Assembly: GCF_009828835.1 (NCBI RefSeq)
Contig: NZ_WTTB01000003.1
Coordinates: 1-64,000, forward strand
Source: Erysipelothrix urinaevulpis
Lineage (GTDB): Bacteria; Bacillota_I; Bacilli_A; Erysipelotrichales; Erysipelotrichaceae
Length of the DNA: 64,000 nt
Reading direction: 5' to 3'
Positions within the stretch are counted from its first letter, which is position 1; every line of letters begins with the position of its first letter. A program made the position numbers and the translations under genes. Below are positions 1 through 7,512 of the stretch, piece after piece. The notes beneath the pieces were generated by a model. It searched no databases. It worked only from the letters and a program-made list of their open reading frames with translations, and had not been told where the DNA came from.

Positions 1-28
1 CTGAGCCAGGATCAAACTCTTCATTTGA
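1..28 (-). rRNA. rrs: 16S rRNA gene, 5' end only
   Basis: On the minus strand these bases read as the universal 5' segment of 16S rRNA (AGAGTTTGATCCTGGCTCAG). The rest of the gene lies beyond the left edge. The mature 5' end is placed by analogy with other bacteria and may be off by a few bases. Immediately upstream, 41-60 forms a perfect 8-bp hairpin (AATAACTC, loop TGAC, GAGTTATT), probably part of the precursor leader. Confidence 0.95.
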
Positions 29-148
29 TTCTTTCTCATGAATAACTCTGACGAGTTATTGTTTTATTTTTGTTATCTATTTCTGTTTGAAATTGACGTT
101 TCCTGTTCAGTTTTCAAAGACCATTGCGCACTTCTTGAGTGCCTAATC

Positions 149-177
149 ATAATACTATTTCTACCATCCTTTGTCAA
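149..177 (-). promoter_or_regulatory. rRNA operon promoter
   Basis: The minus strand carries TTGACA (177-172), a 17-base spacer and TATTAT (154-149), a near-consensus vegetative promoter facing the 16S gene. The bases just upstream (178-200) are A-rich on this strand, like an UP element. A short hairpin (GCACT, loop, AGTGC at 128-142) lies at or just after the expected start site. Confidence 0.8.
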
Positions 178-266
178 CTATGTTTTGAAATCTTTTTTAA
201 TATTCCACCATTTAAGGCTTTCGACGTCAAAACATAGCTGATTATCGCTTTTAAAACACAATGAAT

Positions 267-305
267 TTTTACTCTATATATTTTACTCTATATATTCTAT
301 ATATA
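267..305. repeat. AT-rich 14-bp tandem repeat
   Basis: The unit TTTTACTCTATATA occurs twice in direct tandem (267-280 and 281-294) and is followed by a partial copy to 305. It lies between the DUF402 gene and the upstream side of the rRNA promoter. Its function is unknown. Confidence 0.6.
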
Positions 306-314
306 AGGAAGTAA

Positions 315-845
315 TTAACGTTCTTTTATATCAAAGTATTGATTGAAATACTGATAGATTAATTTCTCGTTAAAAGGAAAATAAGAATATTCCGCTCTTT
401 CAACTAACTTATTCTTTTCAGTTTCAACAATTTCAATGATTTCATCACTGTAATTCATTTTAACCTGATGATCCAAAAACTCATCTTCGTCCAAAACAAT
501 TACTTTTCCATCTGGAAATTTCTTTACATCTAAATCATAATCAATATTTTTTAGTGACTCACCATCGTATATACTTGGTGATGCTAGATTACAATAATAA
601 TAAACACCTTTTTTTCTAATCATTGATATAACATTATACCAACGCTCAAAATAATAAAAACAAATGGCTGGTTCTCGTGTGAACCACTTCCGTCCATCAC
701 CTTCAACAACCCAGGTTTTATATGTAATCAACACTATTTTTTCATCATCGACATCCAACACAGTCCCACTTGACCAAGTACGATGTAATGACCCATCATG
801 TTTATAACTTTGAATGTAAATTACTTCGCCTATTTTTGGTTTCAT
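315..845 (-). CDS. DUF402 nucleoside di-/triphosphate phosphatase (Ntdp type)
   Basis: Predicted cytoplasmic DUF402 protein of 176 residues. Staphylococcal and Bacillus members of this family hydrolyse nucleoside di- and triphosphates. The family hallmarks are present: IQSYKHDGSLHRTW near the N-terminus, GRKWFTREPA, YYYCNLASP, and the acidic run IDYDLDVKKFPDG followed by LDEDEF, which supplies metal-binding carboxylates. The reading frame continues upstream to 908, but that stretch lies on the terminator of the preceding gene and has no ribosome site. The ATG at 845 matches the usual family length and N-terminus. The gene stands alone between the ThiT terminator and the rRNA promoter. Family assignment is firm; the exact substrate is inferred. 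Confidence 0.87.
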   Translation of the reverse strand: MKPKIGEVIYIQSYKHDGSLHRTWSSGTVLDVDDEKIVLITYKTWVVEGDGRKWFTREPAICFYYFERWYNVISMIRKKGVYYYCNLASPSIYDGESLKNIDYDLDVKKFPDGKVIVLDEDEFLDHQVKMNYSDEIIEIVETEKNKLVERAEYSYFPFNEKLIYQYFNQYFDIKER

Positions 846-907
846 AATTTTCACATCCCATCCTAATTCATTATATGTTTTTGACAGACCAATATCAAAT
901 ATTCGCA

Positions 908-939
908 TAAAAAAAGATAATTTCTAGTAAGAAATTATC
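908..939 (-). terminator. Terminator after thiT
   Basis: On the minus strand a 9-bp stem (GATAATTTC / GAAATTATC, loop 925-930) is followed by seven T residues. It ends the thiT transcript and argues against translation of the next gene starting at 908. Confidence 0.85.
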
Positions 940-950
940 CTTTACTATTT

Positions 951-1475
951 CTAATGTTCCAACAATCTTGGTTTGATGACCATAACCACAATAAAACTAA
1001 CAATTGTCGTAGGAATCATATACGTTAAGTTATAAACCATGACCGCCTTTACCATATCGACAGGGTAGTATTCTGCAAAAAACACCCATCCAGATATATT
1101 GTGCGCCATAAACCGAACAATATTAGCAATAATTACCCCAATTGGTAATGCAAGACCTTTCACATTCCAGTCTTTGAACAAACCAACAATTGAATAAGAC
1201 CCATAAGCAACAATATAATCCATAATAAATTGAACAACATGAACAAATGTTGGTGGATTAAACATAAACTTAAGGACTAAAGCAATCATCGACATAAACA
1301 ATGTACGTCCAAAACCAAATTGGTAACCTGCAATAATCAGCGGAATAATACTTAATGACAGTTTCCCACCCGCTTGCATCTTAAACAATCCAAATCGATC
1401 ACTTAAGAATTCTAACACAACAAATATAGCAATATACATCGCCATCAAAACAAGATCCTTCGTTTTCATTTTCAT
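951..1475 (-). CDS. thiT: Thiamine ECF transporter S component (ThiT)
   Basis: Integral membrane substrate-binding subunit of an energy-coupling-factor transporter for thiamine. The 174 residues form about six hydrophobic helices. The segment RFMAHNISGWVFFAEYYP near residues 122-139 matches the conserved thiamine-binding region of ThiT, and the N-terminal VLMAMYIAIFVVLEFL is typical of S components. The shared ECF ATPases and T component are not in this window. The start at 1475 lies ten bases after GGAGGTG. A TPP riboswitch directly upstream independently supports thiamine as substrate and implies repression when thiamine pyrophosphate is abundant. Confidence 0.93.
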   Translation of the reverse strand: MKMKTKDLVLMAMYIAIFVVLEFLSDRFGLFKMQAGGKLSLSIIPLIIAGYQFGFGRTLFMSMIALVLKFMFNPPTFVHVVQFIMDYIVAYGSYSIVGLFKDWNVKGLALPIGVIIANIVRFMAHNISGWVFFAEYYPVDMVKAVMVYNLTYMIPTTIVSFIVVMVIKPRLLEH

Positions 1476-1485
1476 ATAAAAAAAA

Positions 1486-1608
1486 CACCTCCATAATAAA
1501 TATGAGGCGTAAGGAAAAAACTCGAACTCCCTACGCTAGCACGACCTAGATCAGGTGATAAGGGTTTACGAGTAAATCGTTCTCAACTACAATAGTTCCC
1601 CTGTTCAC
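1486..1608 (-). promoter_or_regulatory. TPP riboswitch with Shine-Dalgarno sequestering hairpin
   Basis: The minus strand holds the conserved THI-box elements in order: GGGG near 1601-1598, TTGAGA, ACCCTT, CACCTGATCTAGGTCGTGC and TAGCGTAGGGAG, closed by a GAAC/GTTC stem. Downstream, CGCCTCAT (1509-1502) can pair with the ribosome-binding segment ATGGAGGTG (1494-1486). The competing segment CCTTACGC (1514-1507) can pair with GCGTAGGG of the aptamer (1536-1529). There is no T-run, so ligand binding probably blocks translation rather than transcription. Confidence 0.93.
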
Positions 1609-1634
1609 AAATGTATTATACACAATATAGTAAC

Positions 1635-2312
1635 TTAATCAAATACTATACGTTTCTTAATGTAATCAATATAATCTTTATAGCGCACACCATAAATAAT
1701 TAAATCATCTTCAATTTCATATAACATAAGGCCGCTACCAAACACAATGCCGTGCAACAACTTCCAATTTACTTCATAATCAAGGTAGGGAATAAGTTCT
1801 CCTTCAATTGCTGATGTATTTTTTATAATTACTTTTTCATCTAGATCATGCAATGCATATTTAGCTTCAAAGGGTATATGTTTTGCACTCACGAAAATGA
1901 TAACAGCATTTAGATCGTATAAATCTGAAAACACAGATTCTTCACCATAAGGAAAATCTAATGACTGAGGTCGTGAAAATAATTTTGCATACTTACCAAG
2001 TGACAACAAGGAAATACCGGGATGGTAGGCAAATTGGCTTTCATGTTTTAAAGATGCTAGTTGCATCATTTTAGTTGAACTTAAAATAAATCGTTCTTGA
2101 GGCTGTAAAGCCATCAAGAAATCGTCACCTTCAGCACTTGTGTTGAATTCACAATCCCCTAACATTACTAAGGTTCCCTCATTATTTGTTTTCTCAAGTA
2201 AGATATCTAAATATAATTTTGAGGTTTTTGCATCTAGACATTCATTGGTTCTTATCATAACTAAATCGTCGTGACGATGATTTAAGCGTTTTAATAATTT
2301 ATCAATTGCCAT
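1635..2312 (-). CDS. Short AAC(3)-like (aminoglycoside 3-N-acetyltransferase fold) protein
   Basis: A 225-residue protein related to the AAC(3)/YokD acetyltransferase family. The clearest similarity is in the middle: HPGISLLSLGKYAKLF, then FPYGEESVFSDLYDLNAVIIFV, which resembles the family core (HP-x2-S-x2-ALG, PFG-x-S-x2-L-x-L). Family members usually have about 260-280 residues. Here the N-terminal acetyl-CoA region (VMIRTNECLD) is divergent and the C-terminus is short. The gene starts at 2312 after AAGGAG and lies 12 bases after the PgpA-type gene, so the two are likely co-transcribed. I would not infer antibiotic resistance; the substrate is unknown. Confidence 0.6.
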   Translation of the reverse strand: MAIDKLLKRLNHRHDDLVMIRTNECLDAKTSKLYLDILLEKTNNEGTLVMLGDCEFNTSAEGDDFLMALQPQERFILSSTKMMQLASLKHESQFAYHPGISLLSLGKYAKLFSRPQSLDFPYGEESVFSDLYDLNAVIIFVSAKHIPFEAKYALHDLDEKVIIKNTSAIEGELIPYLDYEVNWKLLHGIVFGSGLMLYEIEDDLIIYGVRYKDYIDYIKKRIVFD

Positions 2313-2324
2313 GATTCTGTCTCC

Positions 2325-2801
2325 TTATATTTCTTTGATCTGACTATGCGCCAACTTACTTGCAGCTGCTGCAGCAATTGCACCAACAATATCATCTAAA
2401 AATGTATGACATTTTCCGTCTGTTGCATCATTTAGTTTAGCGATAATTCCAGGTTTTACTCGGTCAATGTAACCATAATTCGTCAATGCAATTGATCCGT
2501 ATAAATTACAAATTCCATACGCCAATACCTCATCGATTCCGTATAAACCCTCATCAGTCATAATAATATTCTGAATACGTTCACTTCCAAACTTATTATT
2601 TTCAGTTTGAATATCAATATTTATCCCGGTTAACAAGGCATGTTGAACTTCCCTTTTATTTAAAACACCTTTTACAATTTCAGTGACTTCATCTCGATCA
2701 ATATTTTTCACAAATTCTTTTTGCAAATAAACAACGCAGTCAACAATATCCGAAACCAAGACTCCACGTTCATTCAAAAGATTAACACATTCTTCGTACA
2801 T
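2325..2801 (-). CDS. Phosphatidylglycerophosphatase A-like protein (YutG/PgpA)
   Basis: A 158-residue PgpA-family protein, probably removing phosphate from phosphatidylglycerol phosphate in phospholipid synthesis. The characteristic C-terminal block is intact: DEGLYGIDEVLAYGICNLYGSIALTNYGYIDR, KPGIIAKLND and HTFLDDIVGAIAAAAAS, containing the acidic residues expected at the active site. It resembles the Firmicutes YutG subgroup, which lacks the strong membrane helices of proteobacterial PgpA. The start at 2801 follows AGAAGGGTGATTATT; the upstream in-frame codons to 2843 have no ribosome site. It is divergent from the M32 peptidase, with which it shares a 76-bp control region. Confidence 0.82.
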   Translation of the reverse strand: MYEECVNLLNERGVLVSDIVDCVVYLQKEFVKNIDRDEVTEIVKGVLNKREVQHALLTGINIDIQTENNKFGSERIQNIIMTDEGLYGIDEVLAYGICNLYGSIALTNYGYIDRVKPGIIAKLNDATDGKCHTFLDDIVGAIAAAAASKLAHSQIKEI

Positions 2802-2817
2802 AATAATCACCCTTCTA

Positions 2818-2834
2818 AATAATATGATATTATT
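2818..2834. promoter_or_regulatory. Perfect AT-rich palindrome between divergent genes
   Basis: AATAATATGATATTATT is an 8-1-8 perfect palindrome in the short region between the PgpA-like gene and the M32 peptidase. Symmetry and AT-richness resemble Fur/PerR-family operators, but it is not a close match to either consensus. Its position would let it affect both promoters. Confidence 0.4.
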
Positions 2835-2877
2835 ATTATACATTATGAAAGGTTAAAAACCTAGAAGGAGTCTATCT

Positions 2878-4347
2878 ATGAACTATACCGAACTAACAAA
2901 ACTATTAAACAGTTATGGTTTAGCATTAAACACAATGATGTATGATGCTTTAACAATCGCACCTAAACAAGGCGCACCATATCGAAATGAAGCAATGGCT
3001 TTATTGAATGGTGAGTATTTCAAATTATTAACAAGTGACGAAAGCATAAAAGTATTCAAAGAAGCACAAAATCATGACGATGCAATTATTGCTGAAAGTG
3101 CTAAATATACAAGCAAAGAAATCTTAAAAATTAAGAACATTCCAGAAAAGGAATATGTAGATTTTGTTCATCTAACAAATGATTCTCAACAAGCATGGGA
3201 AGATGCAAAAAGTAAAAATGATTATTCATTATTTGAAGACAACTTAATTAAGTTAATTGCTTCTCGAAAAAAATTGATGGCTTATCGTGAGGAAGAACAA
3301 CCTCTTTATACACAATTGCTCTCTGATTATGAAGATGGCCTAACACTTGAAAAAGTTGATGATTTTTTTGAAGTCATCAAGACAGAACTCGTACCATTTA
3401 TTGATATTGTCATTGAAGCACAAGGTGATAAGCCTGATTTTTTAACAAGTCATGTGCCCATTGAAAAACAAAAAGAAATCTCAAAACTCATCATGGATCA
3501 TCTTTCTTATAGTTTTGACTTTGGATATTTAGCTGAAGCCGAACATCCATTTAGTAGTACGTTCTCGATTAACGACACTCGCATCACAACACATTACAAA
3601 GTTGACGATTTTACTTCGAATATTTTCTCGGTAATTCATGAAGTCGGTCATTCTCTATATAACCACAATGTAAATCCTAAATTTGAAGGTCATGCCGTGG
3701 CAAATAATATGAGTTATAGCATGCATGAATCACAGTCACGTTTCCTAGAGAACAATATTGGACGAAGTAAAGAATTTTGGATTCCAATTTATGGGAAATT
3801 GCAAGCTATTATCCCAACCACTCTTTCCAATATTTCTCTTGATGAGTTTATTCTGGGTATTAATTATGTAGAGCGTTCTGCCATAAGAACTGAGTCCGAT
3901 GAATTGACTTACCCACTTCATATTCTTGTTCGTTATGAATTAGAAAAAATGATGTTTGAAAGCAATGAGACACCCGAAAATCTCAATATCAAATTTAGAG
4001 ATTTGATGAAGGAATATATTGGCATTAATGTTGAATCAGATGACCTTGGAATTCTTCAAGATGTTCACTGGTCAGATGCATCATTCGGGTATTTCCCAAC
4101 ATACGCATTAGGAAGCGCTTATGCTGCGCAGTTTATGGTTCAAATGGAAAAAGACATACCTTTAAAAAGTGGTTTAATGACTGGAGATTTAAAGCCAATG
4201 TTTATTTGGCTTAAAAACGAGGTTCATCAATATGGCGGTTTTTATCAAGCTGATACAATTTTAAACAAAGCTACCAATGAAAGTTTTAATCCTCACCACT
4301 ACATTAACTACCTGAAGGAAAAATATAGCCAATTACTAGGCATATAG
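2878..4347 (+). CDS. M32-family metallocarboxypeptidase (carboxypeptidase Taq type)
   Basis: Predicted cytoplasmic zinc carboxypeptidase of 489 residues, the usual length for M32. All family signatures are visible: HPF (223-225), DTRIT (233-237), the zinc-binding HEVGH (254-258), HESQS (283-287) with the third metal ligand region, IRTESD near 353 and GYFPTYALG near 400. It probably trims C-terminal residues of peptides during turnover. A good ribosome site (AGAAGGAG) precedes the ATG. The superoxide dismutase gene follows after 55 bases in the same direction and may be partly co-transcribed. Confidence 0.93.
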   Translation: MNYTELTKLLNSYGLALNTMMYDALTIAPKQGAPYRNEAMALLNGEYFKLLTSDESIKVFKEAQNHDDAIIAESAKYTSKEILKIKNIPEKEYVDFVHLTNDSQQAWEDAKSKNDYSLFEDNLIKLIASRKKLMAYREEEQPLYTQLLSDYEDGLTLEKVDDFFEVIKTELVPFIDIVIEAQGDKPDFLTSHVPIEKQKEISKLIMDHLSYSFDFGYLAEAEHPFSSTFSINDTRITTHYKVDDFTSNIFSVIHEVGHSLYNHNVNPKFEGHAVANNMSYSMHESQSRFLENNIGRSKEFWIPIYGKLQAIIPTTLSNISLDEFILGINYVERSAIRTESDELTYPLHILVRYELEKMMFESNETPENLNIKFRDLMKEYIGINVESDDLGILQDVHWSDASFGYFPTYALGSAYAAQFMVQMEKDIPLKSGLMTGDLKPMFIWLKNEVHQYGGFYQADTILNKATNESFNPHHYINYLKEKYSQLLGI

Positions 4348-4402
4348 TTAGATATAAAAGTAGAAGTTTGCTAATATGGGGTCATAGAGGAGGAATTAAT
4401 TA

Positions 4403-5011
4403 ATGACACATACATTACCTAAATTACCTTATGCATACGATGCATTGGAACCACATATTGACAAAGAAACAATGGAGATTCACCATACAAAACACCACCA
4501 AGCATATATAAATAACTTGAATGGTGCACTTGAAAAACATCCTGAGTTAAAAGATAAAGATTTACAAGATATCGTCGCAAATATTGACAATGTTCCAGCA
4601 GACATAAAAGTCGCTGTTCAAAATAATGGTGGTGGCCATTTGAACCATAGTTTATTCTGGGAAACATTGACACCTAATTCTAAATTACTTGATAACGAAG
4701 TTACGAAGGCTATTACAGAAACTTTTGGATCATTTGATGATTTCAAAGCTAAGATTAGTGCAGCTGCTGCAACTCGTTTCGGTAGCGGTTGGGGATGGTT
4801 AGTCTTAAACAAAAACAAAGAATTAGAAGTAATCTCAACTCCGAACCAAGATAACCCAATTATGCAAAGTTATACTCCTTTACTAGGAATTGATGTTTGG
4901 GAACATGCCTACTACTTAAAATATCAAAACCGTCGTCCTGAGTATATCGAAAATTGGTTTAATGTTATTAATTGGGAAAAAGTTAACGAATTATATTTAA
5001 ATAATAAGTAA
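4403..5011 (+). CDS. sodA: Superoxide dismutase, Mn/Fe family
   Basis: A 202-residue cytoplasmic superoxide dismutase converting superoxide to hydrogen peroxide and oxygen. The four metal ligands can be assigned: His27 (EIHH), His82 (NHSLFW), Asp164 and His168 ([11 protein letters not shown]). The run [11 protein letters not shown] and Gln149 in TPNQDNP are typical of the Mn-preferring type. GAGGAGG precedes the ATG. A strong terminator follows, so this gene ends its transcription unit and is separated from the peptide island downstream. Confidence 0.97.
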   Translation: MTHTLPKLPYAYDALEPHIDKETMEIHHTKHHQAYINNLNGALEKHPELKDKDLQDIVANIDNVPADIKVAVQNNGGGHLNHSLFWETLTPNSKLLDNEVTKAITETFGSFDDFKAKISAAAATRFGSGWGWLVLNKNKELEVISTPNQDNPIMQSYTPLLGIDVWEHAYYLKYQNRRPEYIENWFNVINWEKVNELYLNNK

Positions 5012-5044
5012 TCGATTAATCAGACTTACTTTCAATATCATAGA

Positions 5045-5073
5045 AGAGTGCTCAATTGAGCACTCTTTTTTTG
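5045..5073 (+). terminator. Terminator after sodA
   Basis: The perfect inverted repeat AGAGTGCTCAATTGAGCACTCT is followed by a run of T residues. It separates sodA from the accessory island. Confidence 0.93.
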
Positions 5074-5150
5074 TTTTTCAAGATACTCTAACGATTTATC
5101 ATGGATGATAGAGTCATTTACACTCTTCGAAGCATTAGATAAAAGCCAGT

Positions 5151-5165
5151 TAAAGTGTCACTTTA
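5151..5165. promoter_or_regulatory. 15-bp palindrome upstream of the peptide promoter
   Basis: TAAAGTGTCACTTTA is a 7-1-7 perfect palindrome about 75 bp upstream of the -35 element of the peptide promoter. The one-base centre makes it unsuitable as an RNA hairpin, so a protein-binding site is more likely. The binding protein is unknown. Confidence 0.4.
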
Positions 5166-5239
5166 TTTCTTCTTTTTGGGTAGTTAAATCTTGAAAATCG
5201 ACTGTTCTGATGTATTATCACACAGTTCTAATTATTTTA

Positions 5240-5268
5240 TTGACTCGATTAAAATTGATTGTTATTCT
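5240..5268 (+). promoter_or_regulatory. Promoter of the peptide/ABC island
   Basis: TTGACT (5240-5245), a 17-base spacer and TATTCT (5263-5268) form a good vegetative promoter. The predicted RNA starts only about 20 bases before the peptide ATG at 5294, leaving just the GAGGGG ribosome site in the leader. Confidence 0.7.
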
Positions 5269-5293
5269 TCTTGTGAAAGAGGGGTATTACAAT

Positions 5294-5485
5294 ATGTTAC
5301 ATTTATTTTCGAATTATTTTGCATTAGATTTTAAGGATTCAAATCCAAAAAGCATCAAGAATCATGCACCTGGTATTGTTTGGTTTATTGTTATTGCCAT
5401 TGTATTCTACGCAATCTTTTGTACTTACAAAGGTCATAGCTTTGGCGTTATAGCAAACCCACTGAAAGTCGGGTGTTGGAAATAG
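5294..5485 (+). CDS. Small membrane peptide with two cysteines (bacteriocin- or pheromone-like, unrecognised)
   Basis: A 63-residue peptide I do not recognise. It has a polar N-terminal third (residues 1-26, with three lysines), one strongly hydrophobic helix (about 28-43, GIVWFIVIAIVFYAIF) and a 20-residue C-terminal tail with Cys43 at the helix end and Cys61 near the terminus, which could form one disulfide loop. The ATG at 5294 follows AAAGAGGGG; an upstream in-frame start at 5210 would overlap the promoter. It is the first gene of a unit with an ABC transporter, a membrane protease and a thioredoxin-like lipoprotein, which suggests a processed, exported peptide. Bacteriocin, toxin or signal are all possible. 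Confidence 0.6.
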   Translation: MLHLFSNYFALDFKDSNPKSIKNHAPGIVWFIVIAIVFYAIFCTYKGHSFGVIANPLKVGCWK

Positions 5486-5513
5486 ATATAGAGAATTCTC
5501 TCTATATCTTTTT
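5484..5513 (+). terminator. Terminator/attenuator overlapping the peptide stop codon
   Basis: AGATATAGAG and CTCTATATCT pair in a 10-11 bp stem that begins inside the peptide stop codon and is followed by five T residues. The ABC gene begins four bases later, so this is likely a partial terminator favouring peptide mRNA over transporter mRNA. Confidence 0.8.
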
Positions 5514-5516
5514 ATT

Positions 5517-6191
5517 ATGATTAAGGTACATATACTAGAAAAAAAATTTAACCATTTAGTTCTTAAAAATGTTGATTTAAAAATTGAGAATAACAATGTT
5601 TATGGTTTGATTGGGTTAAATGGTAGTGGTAAAACTACGCTGATAAATCTTATATTGGGCTTAGACCTAGATTTTAAAGGGAATATTTCATTCTCAGAAA
5701 ATAGTCGAGGAATTGATGATTGCTTTTATATTCCTTCAGATTTTTTTCTACCTAATTACCTCACAGGACAAGAGTATTTTATTTATTTGCATAAACTAAA
5801 AGAAAAGGATATAAATTTTGATTATTTCAATAAGCTTTGTGAGTTGTTTTTTATTGATCAAAATAAATTAATTGAACATTACTCATATGGAATGAAGAAG
5901 AAAATCCAGTTTATTGTTGGAATCTTATTAAATTGCAAATACTATATTTTCGATGAGTTAACAAGTGGATTAGATATAGAAGCGGTTTTGCTCATTGAGA
6001 AAATCCTTGAGCATCATCAGTCTACTTTTATTATCTCTTCCCATGAGATTGATTTTATCGACCGCATCTCTAATGAAGTTCTTCTGATAGACAATCATCA
6101 AGTGCGATCAATTACTGGAAACCTAAGAGAACAGCTGTCGAGCCTAAGTAAAGTTGAAAGTTTATATGAGCAAATTAATAATTTTATTTAG
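5517..6191 (+). CDS. ABC transporter ATP-binding protein
   Basis: A 224-residue ATPase subunit with the full set of motifs: Walker A GLNGSGKT (33-40), a degenerate signature YSYGMKKK (122-129), Walker B YYIFDE (142-147) with the catalytic glutamate present, and the switch histidine in SSHE (His176). It energises the membrane protein encoded by the next gene, with which it overlaps by 26 bases. Its ATG is directly preceded by a terminator T-run and there is no Shine-Dalgarno sequence, so translation may be weak or coupled. The layout resembles two-component exporters used for peptide export or self-protection (for example YydIJ), but the substrate is unknown. Confidence 0.9.
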   Translation: MIKVHILEKKFNHLVLKNVDLKIENNNVYGLIGLNGSGKTTLINLILGLDLDFKGNISFSENSRGIDDCFYIPSDFFLPNYLTGQEYFIYLHKLKEKDINFDYFNKLCELFFIDQNKLIEHYSYGMKKKIQFIVGILLNCKYYIFDELTSGLDIEAVLLIEKILEHHQSTFIISSHEIDFIDRISNEVLLIDNHQVRSITGNLREQLSSLSKVESLYEQINNFI

Positions 6192-7512
6192 AATCTTAAT
6201 AAAAGAATTCCTTGGTAAGTTTAATGTTAAAGAAAACAAACAAAATTTATACTTGTTTGTGTTTGTTGTCGTTATTTTCGTTTACTACAGTCTTTCAATT
6301 ACGCCAACGAACCTAAACTCGAATTTTGAAATGTTGAATAACATCGTCATACTAGGAATCTTACAGATCCCTTCCGTTGCAATAATTTCGTATCTCTTTG
6401 TCTATATTAGTTTTGATTTTTCTTATAAACTCAACCAATTTTTTGTAACAAATTTCATTAGCAATAAACTGTTAAACACTACAAAGAAAATATTGATGAG
6501 TATAGGAGTCCAGATTTTTGCACTTATTTTAATTCTTTTACAAGCTGGCATTCCACTTTACCGGAGTTTGAATGCAATTTTATTTTTAAAGTTTATTTTA
6601 ATGAGCGTTATTGGTTTTAATCTAATGTTCGTAATTATTGATTGTTTTACAAAATATTTGGAAACGAACTATCAAAAATTGGGTTTTAAACTTACGGCAA
6701 CACGAATAATAATCCTCGTTAATCTCTCAATTATTTATGTTGCTGTCTACTATTCTGAACTTGTGGTTTGGTTTAATGATTTAAAAAAATTAGATGTTTT
6801 TTCCTATTTTTCAAAAAGCAGTCTTATTTTTTGGCTCTTTCTTTTGTTTGTGTCGTTCATTCTATTATGGCTTTATTCTTTATTTATTACGCATACCGTA
6901 AGTTTGACACACACTTTTACAAATCGCTATTTTCGATTGACAAGTTCAAAAAAGATGACAACAGAAAGAAAGTATATCTATTCGATAATCAGAAATAGCA
7001 AGAGTTTATTCATACTTGTTTTTACTTTCTTAGCCCAAATGTTAAATTTAATGATGACAAAAGATCCTTCGATTGCTCTCTCTTTAAGTTTGTTTATGAC
7101 AGCTATAGGAATCAACTTTTTTTCAAATATAAGCCATGAACAGAAATTTTTATTTTTCTATAACAATCATGACTCTATTAGTATTTTAGGTGTTTTGTTT
7201 CTTGTATTTACTGTAATTAATTCTCCGTTTATCGTTTTAGCTCTTAGGACTAATCCACTAGCAATTTTTCAAGCTTATCTGATCTTCTTGAGCTCTATCT
7301 ATTTAGGAGTTGTTTTCCCGCGTGAAAATAATAGTTTGAATCGTTTTATATCAAATTTCATGCTGACTATATTTTCATTTCTGTTAATACTATTAAGCAT
7401 CATTGTTAAGGAAACATATCTAAAATATACTCTGCATGTTTTATTGACATTTGTTTTTCTTGTATTCACTAGTTATAAATTTAGGAGGTTTTATGAAAAA
7501 AACAGCATTTAA
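6166..7512 (+). CDS. ABC transporter permease, polytopic membrane protein
   Basis: A 448-residue membrane protein with roughly ten to twelve hydrophobic segments, for example VFVVVIFVYYSLS, VAIISYLFVYISF, LILILLQAG and SIYLGVVFP, and short lysine-rich loops. No family name can be given from sequence alone. It is assigned as permease because it overlaps the ATPase gene and has no other recognisable domain. The ATG at 6166 is preferred; an in-frame TTG at 6154 is possible. The next gene begins inside its 3' end. Base composition is clearly A+T-rich, as in the rest of the island. Confidence 0.75.
   Translation: MSKLIILFRILIKEFLGKFNVKENKQNLYLFVFVVVIFVYYSLSITPTNLNSNFEMLNNIVILGILQIPSVAIISYLFVYISFDFSYKLNQFFVTNFISNKLLNTTKKILMSIGVQIFALILILLQAGIPLYRSLNAILFLKFILMSVIGFNLMFVIIDCFTKYLETNYQKLGFKLTATRIIILVNLSIIYVAVYYSELVVWFNDLKKLDVFSYFSKSSLIFWLFLLFVSFILLWLYSLFITHTVSLTHTFTNRYFRLTSSKKMTTERKYIYSIIRNSKSLFILVFTFLAQMLNLMMTKDPSIALSLSLFMTAIGINFFSNISHEQKFLFFYNNHDSISILGVLFLVFTVINSPFIVLALRTNPLAIFQAYLIFLSSIYLGVVFPRENNSLNRFISNFMLTIFSFLLILLSIIVKETYLKYTLHVLLTFVFLVFTSYKFRRFYEKNSI

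Noticed and set aside
38-241. Plus-strand open frame of 67 codons opposite the rRNA leader
   Set aside because: It lies across the rRNA promoter and leader, has no ribosome site and its protein is composed of AT-rich low-complexity residues.
267-305. Tandem AT repeat considered as a CRISPR or attachment site
   Set aside because: Only two adjacent units with no unique spacers and no integrase or cas gene; no CRISPR array was seen anywhere in the window.
846-908. N-terminal extension of the DUF402 protein
   Set aside because: The start region is the T-run and stem of the thiT terminator, and family members begin near residue 22 of the extended frame.
1635-2312. Calling the AAC(3)-like gene an aminoglycoside resistance gene
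   Set aside because: The protein is short and divergent, and the neighbourhood is housekeeping; resistance cannot be supported from sequence.
5210-5293. Longer version of the peptide starting at 5210
   Set aside because: The extension would be read from DNA that holds the -35 and -10 elements and lacks a ribosome site; ATG 5294 has GAGGGG at a good distance.
5294-5485. Assigning the peptide to lantibiotics, sactipeptides or epipeptides
   Set aside because: No lanthionine synthetase or radical-SAM gene is present and no matching core or leader motif is seen.
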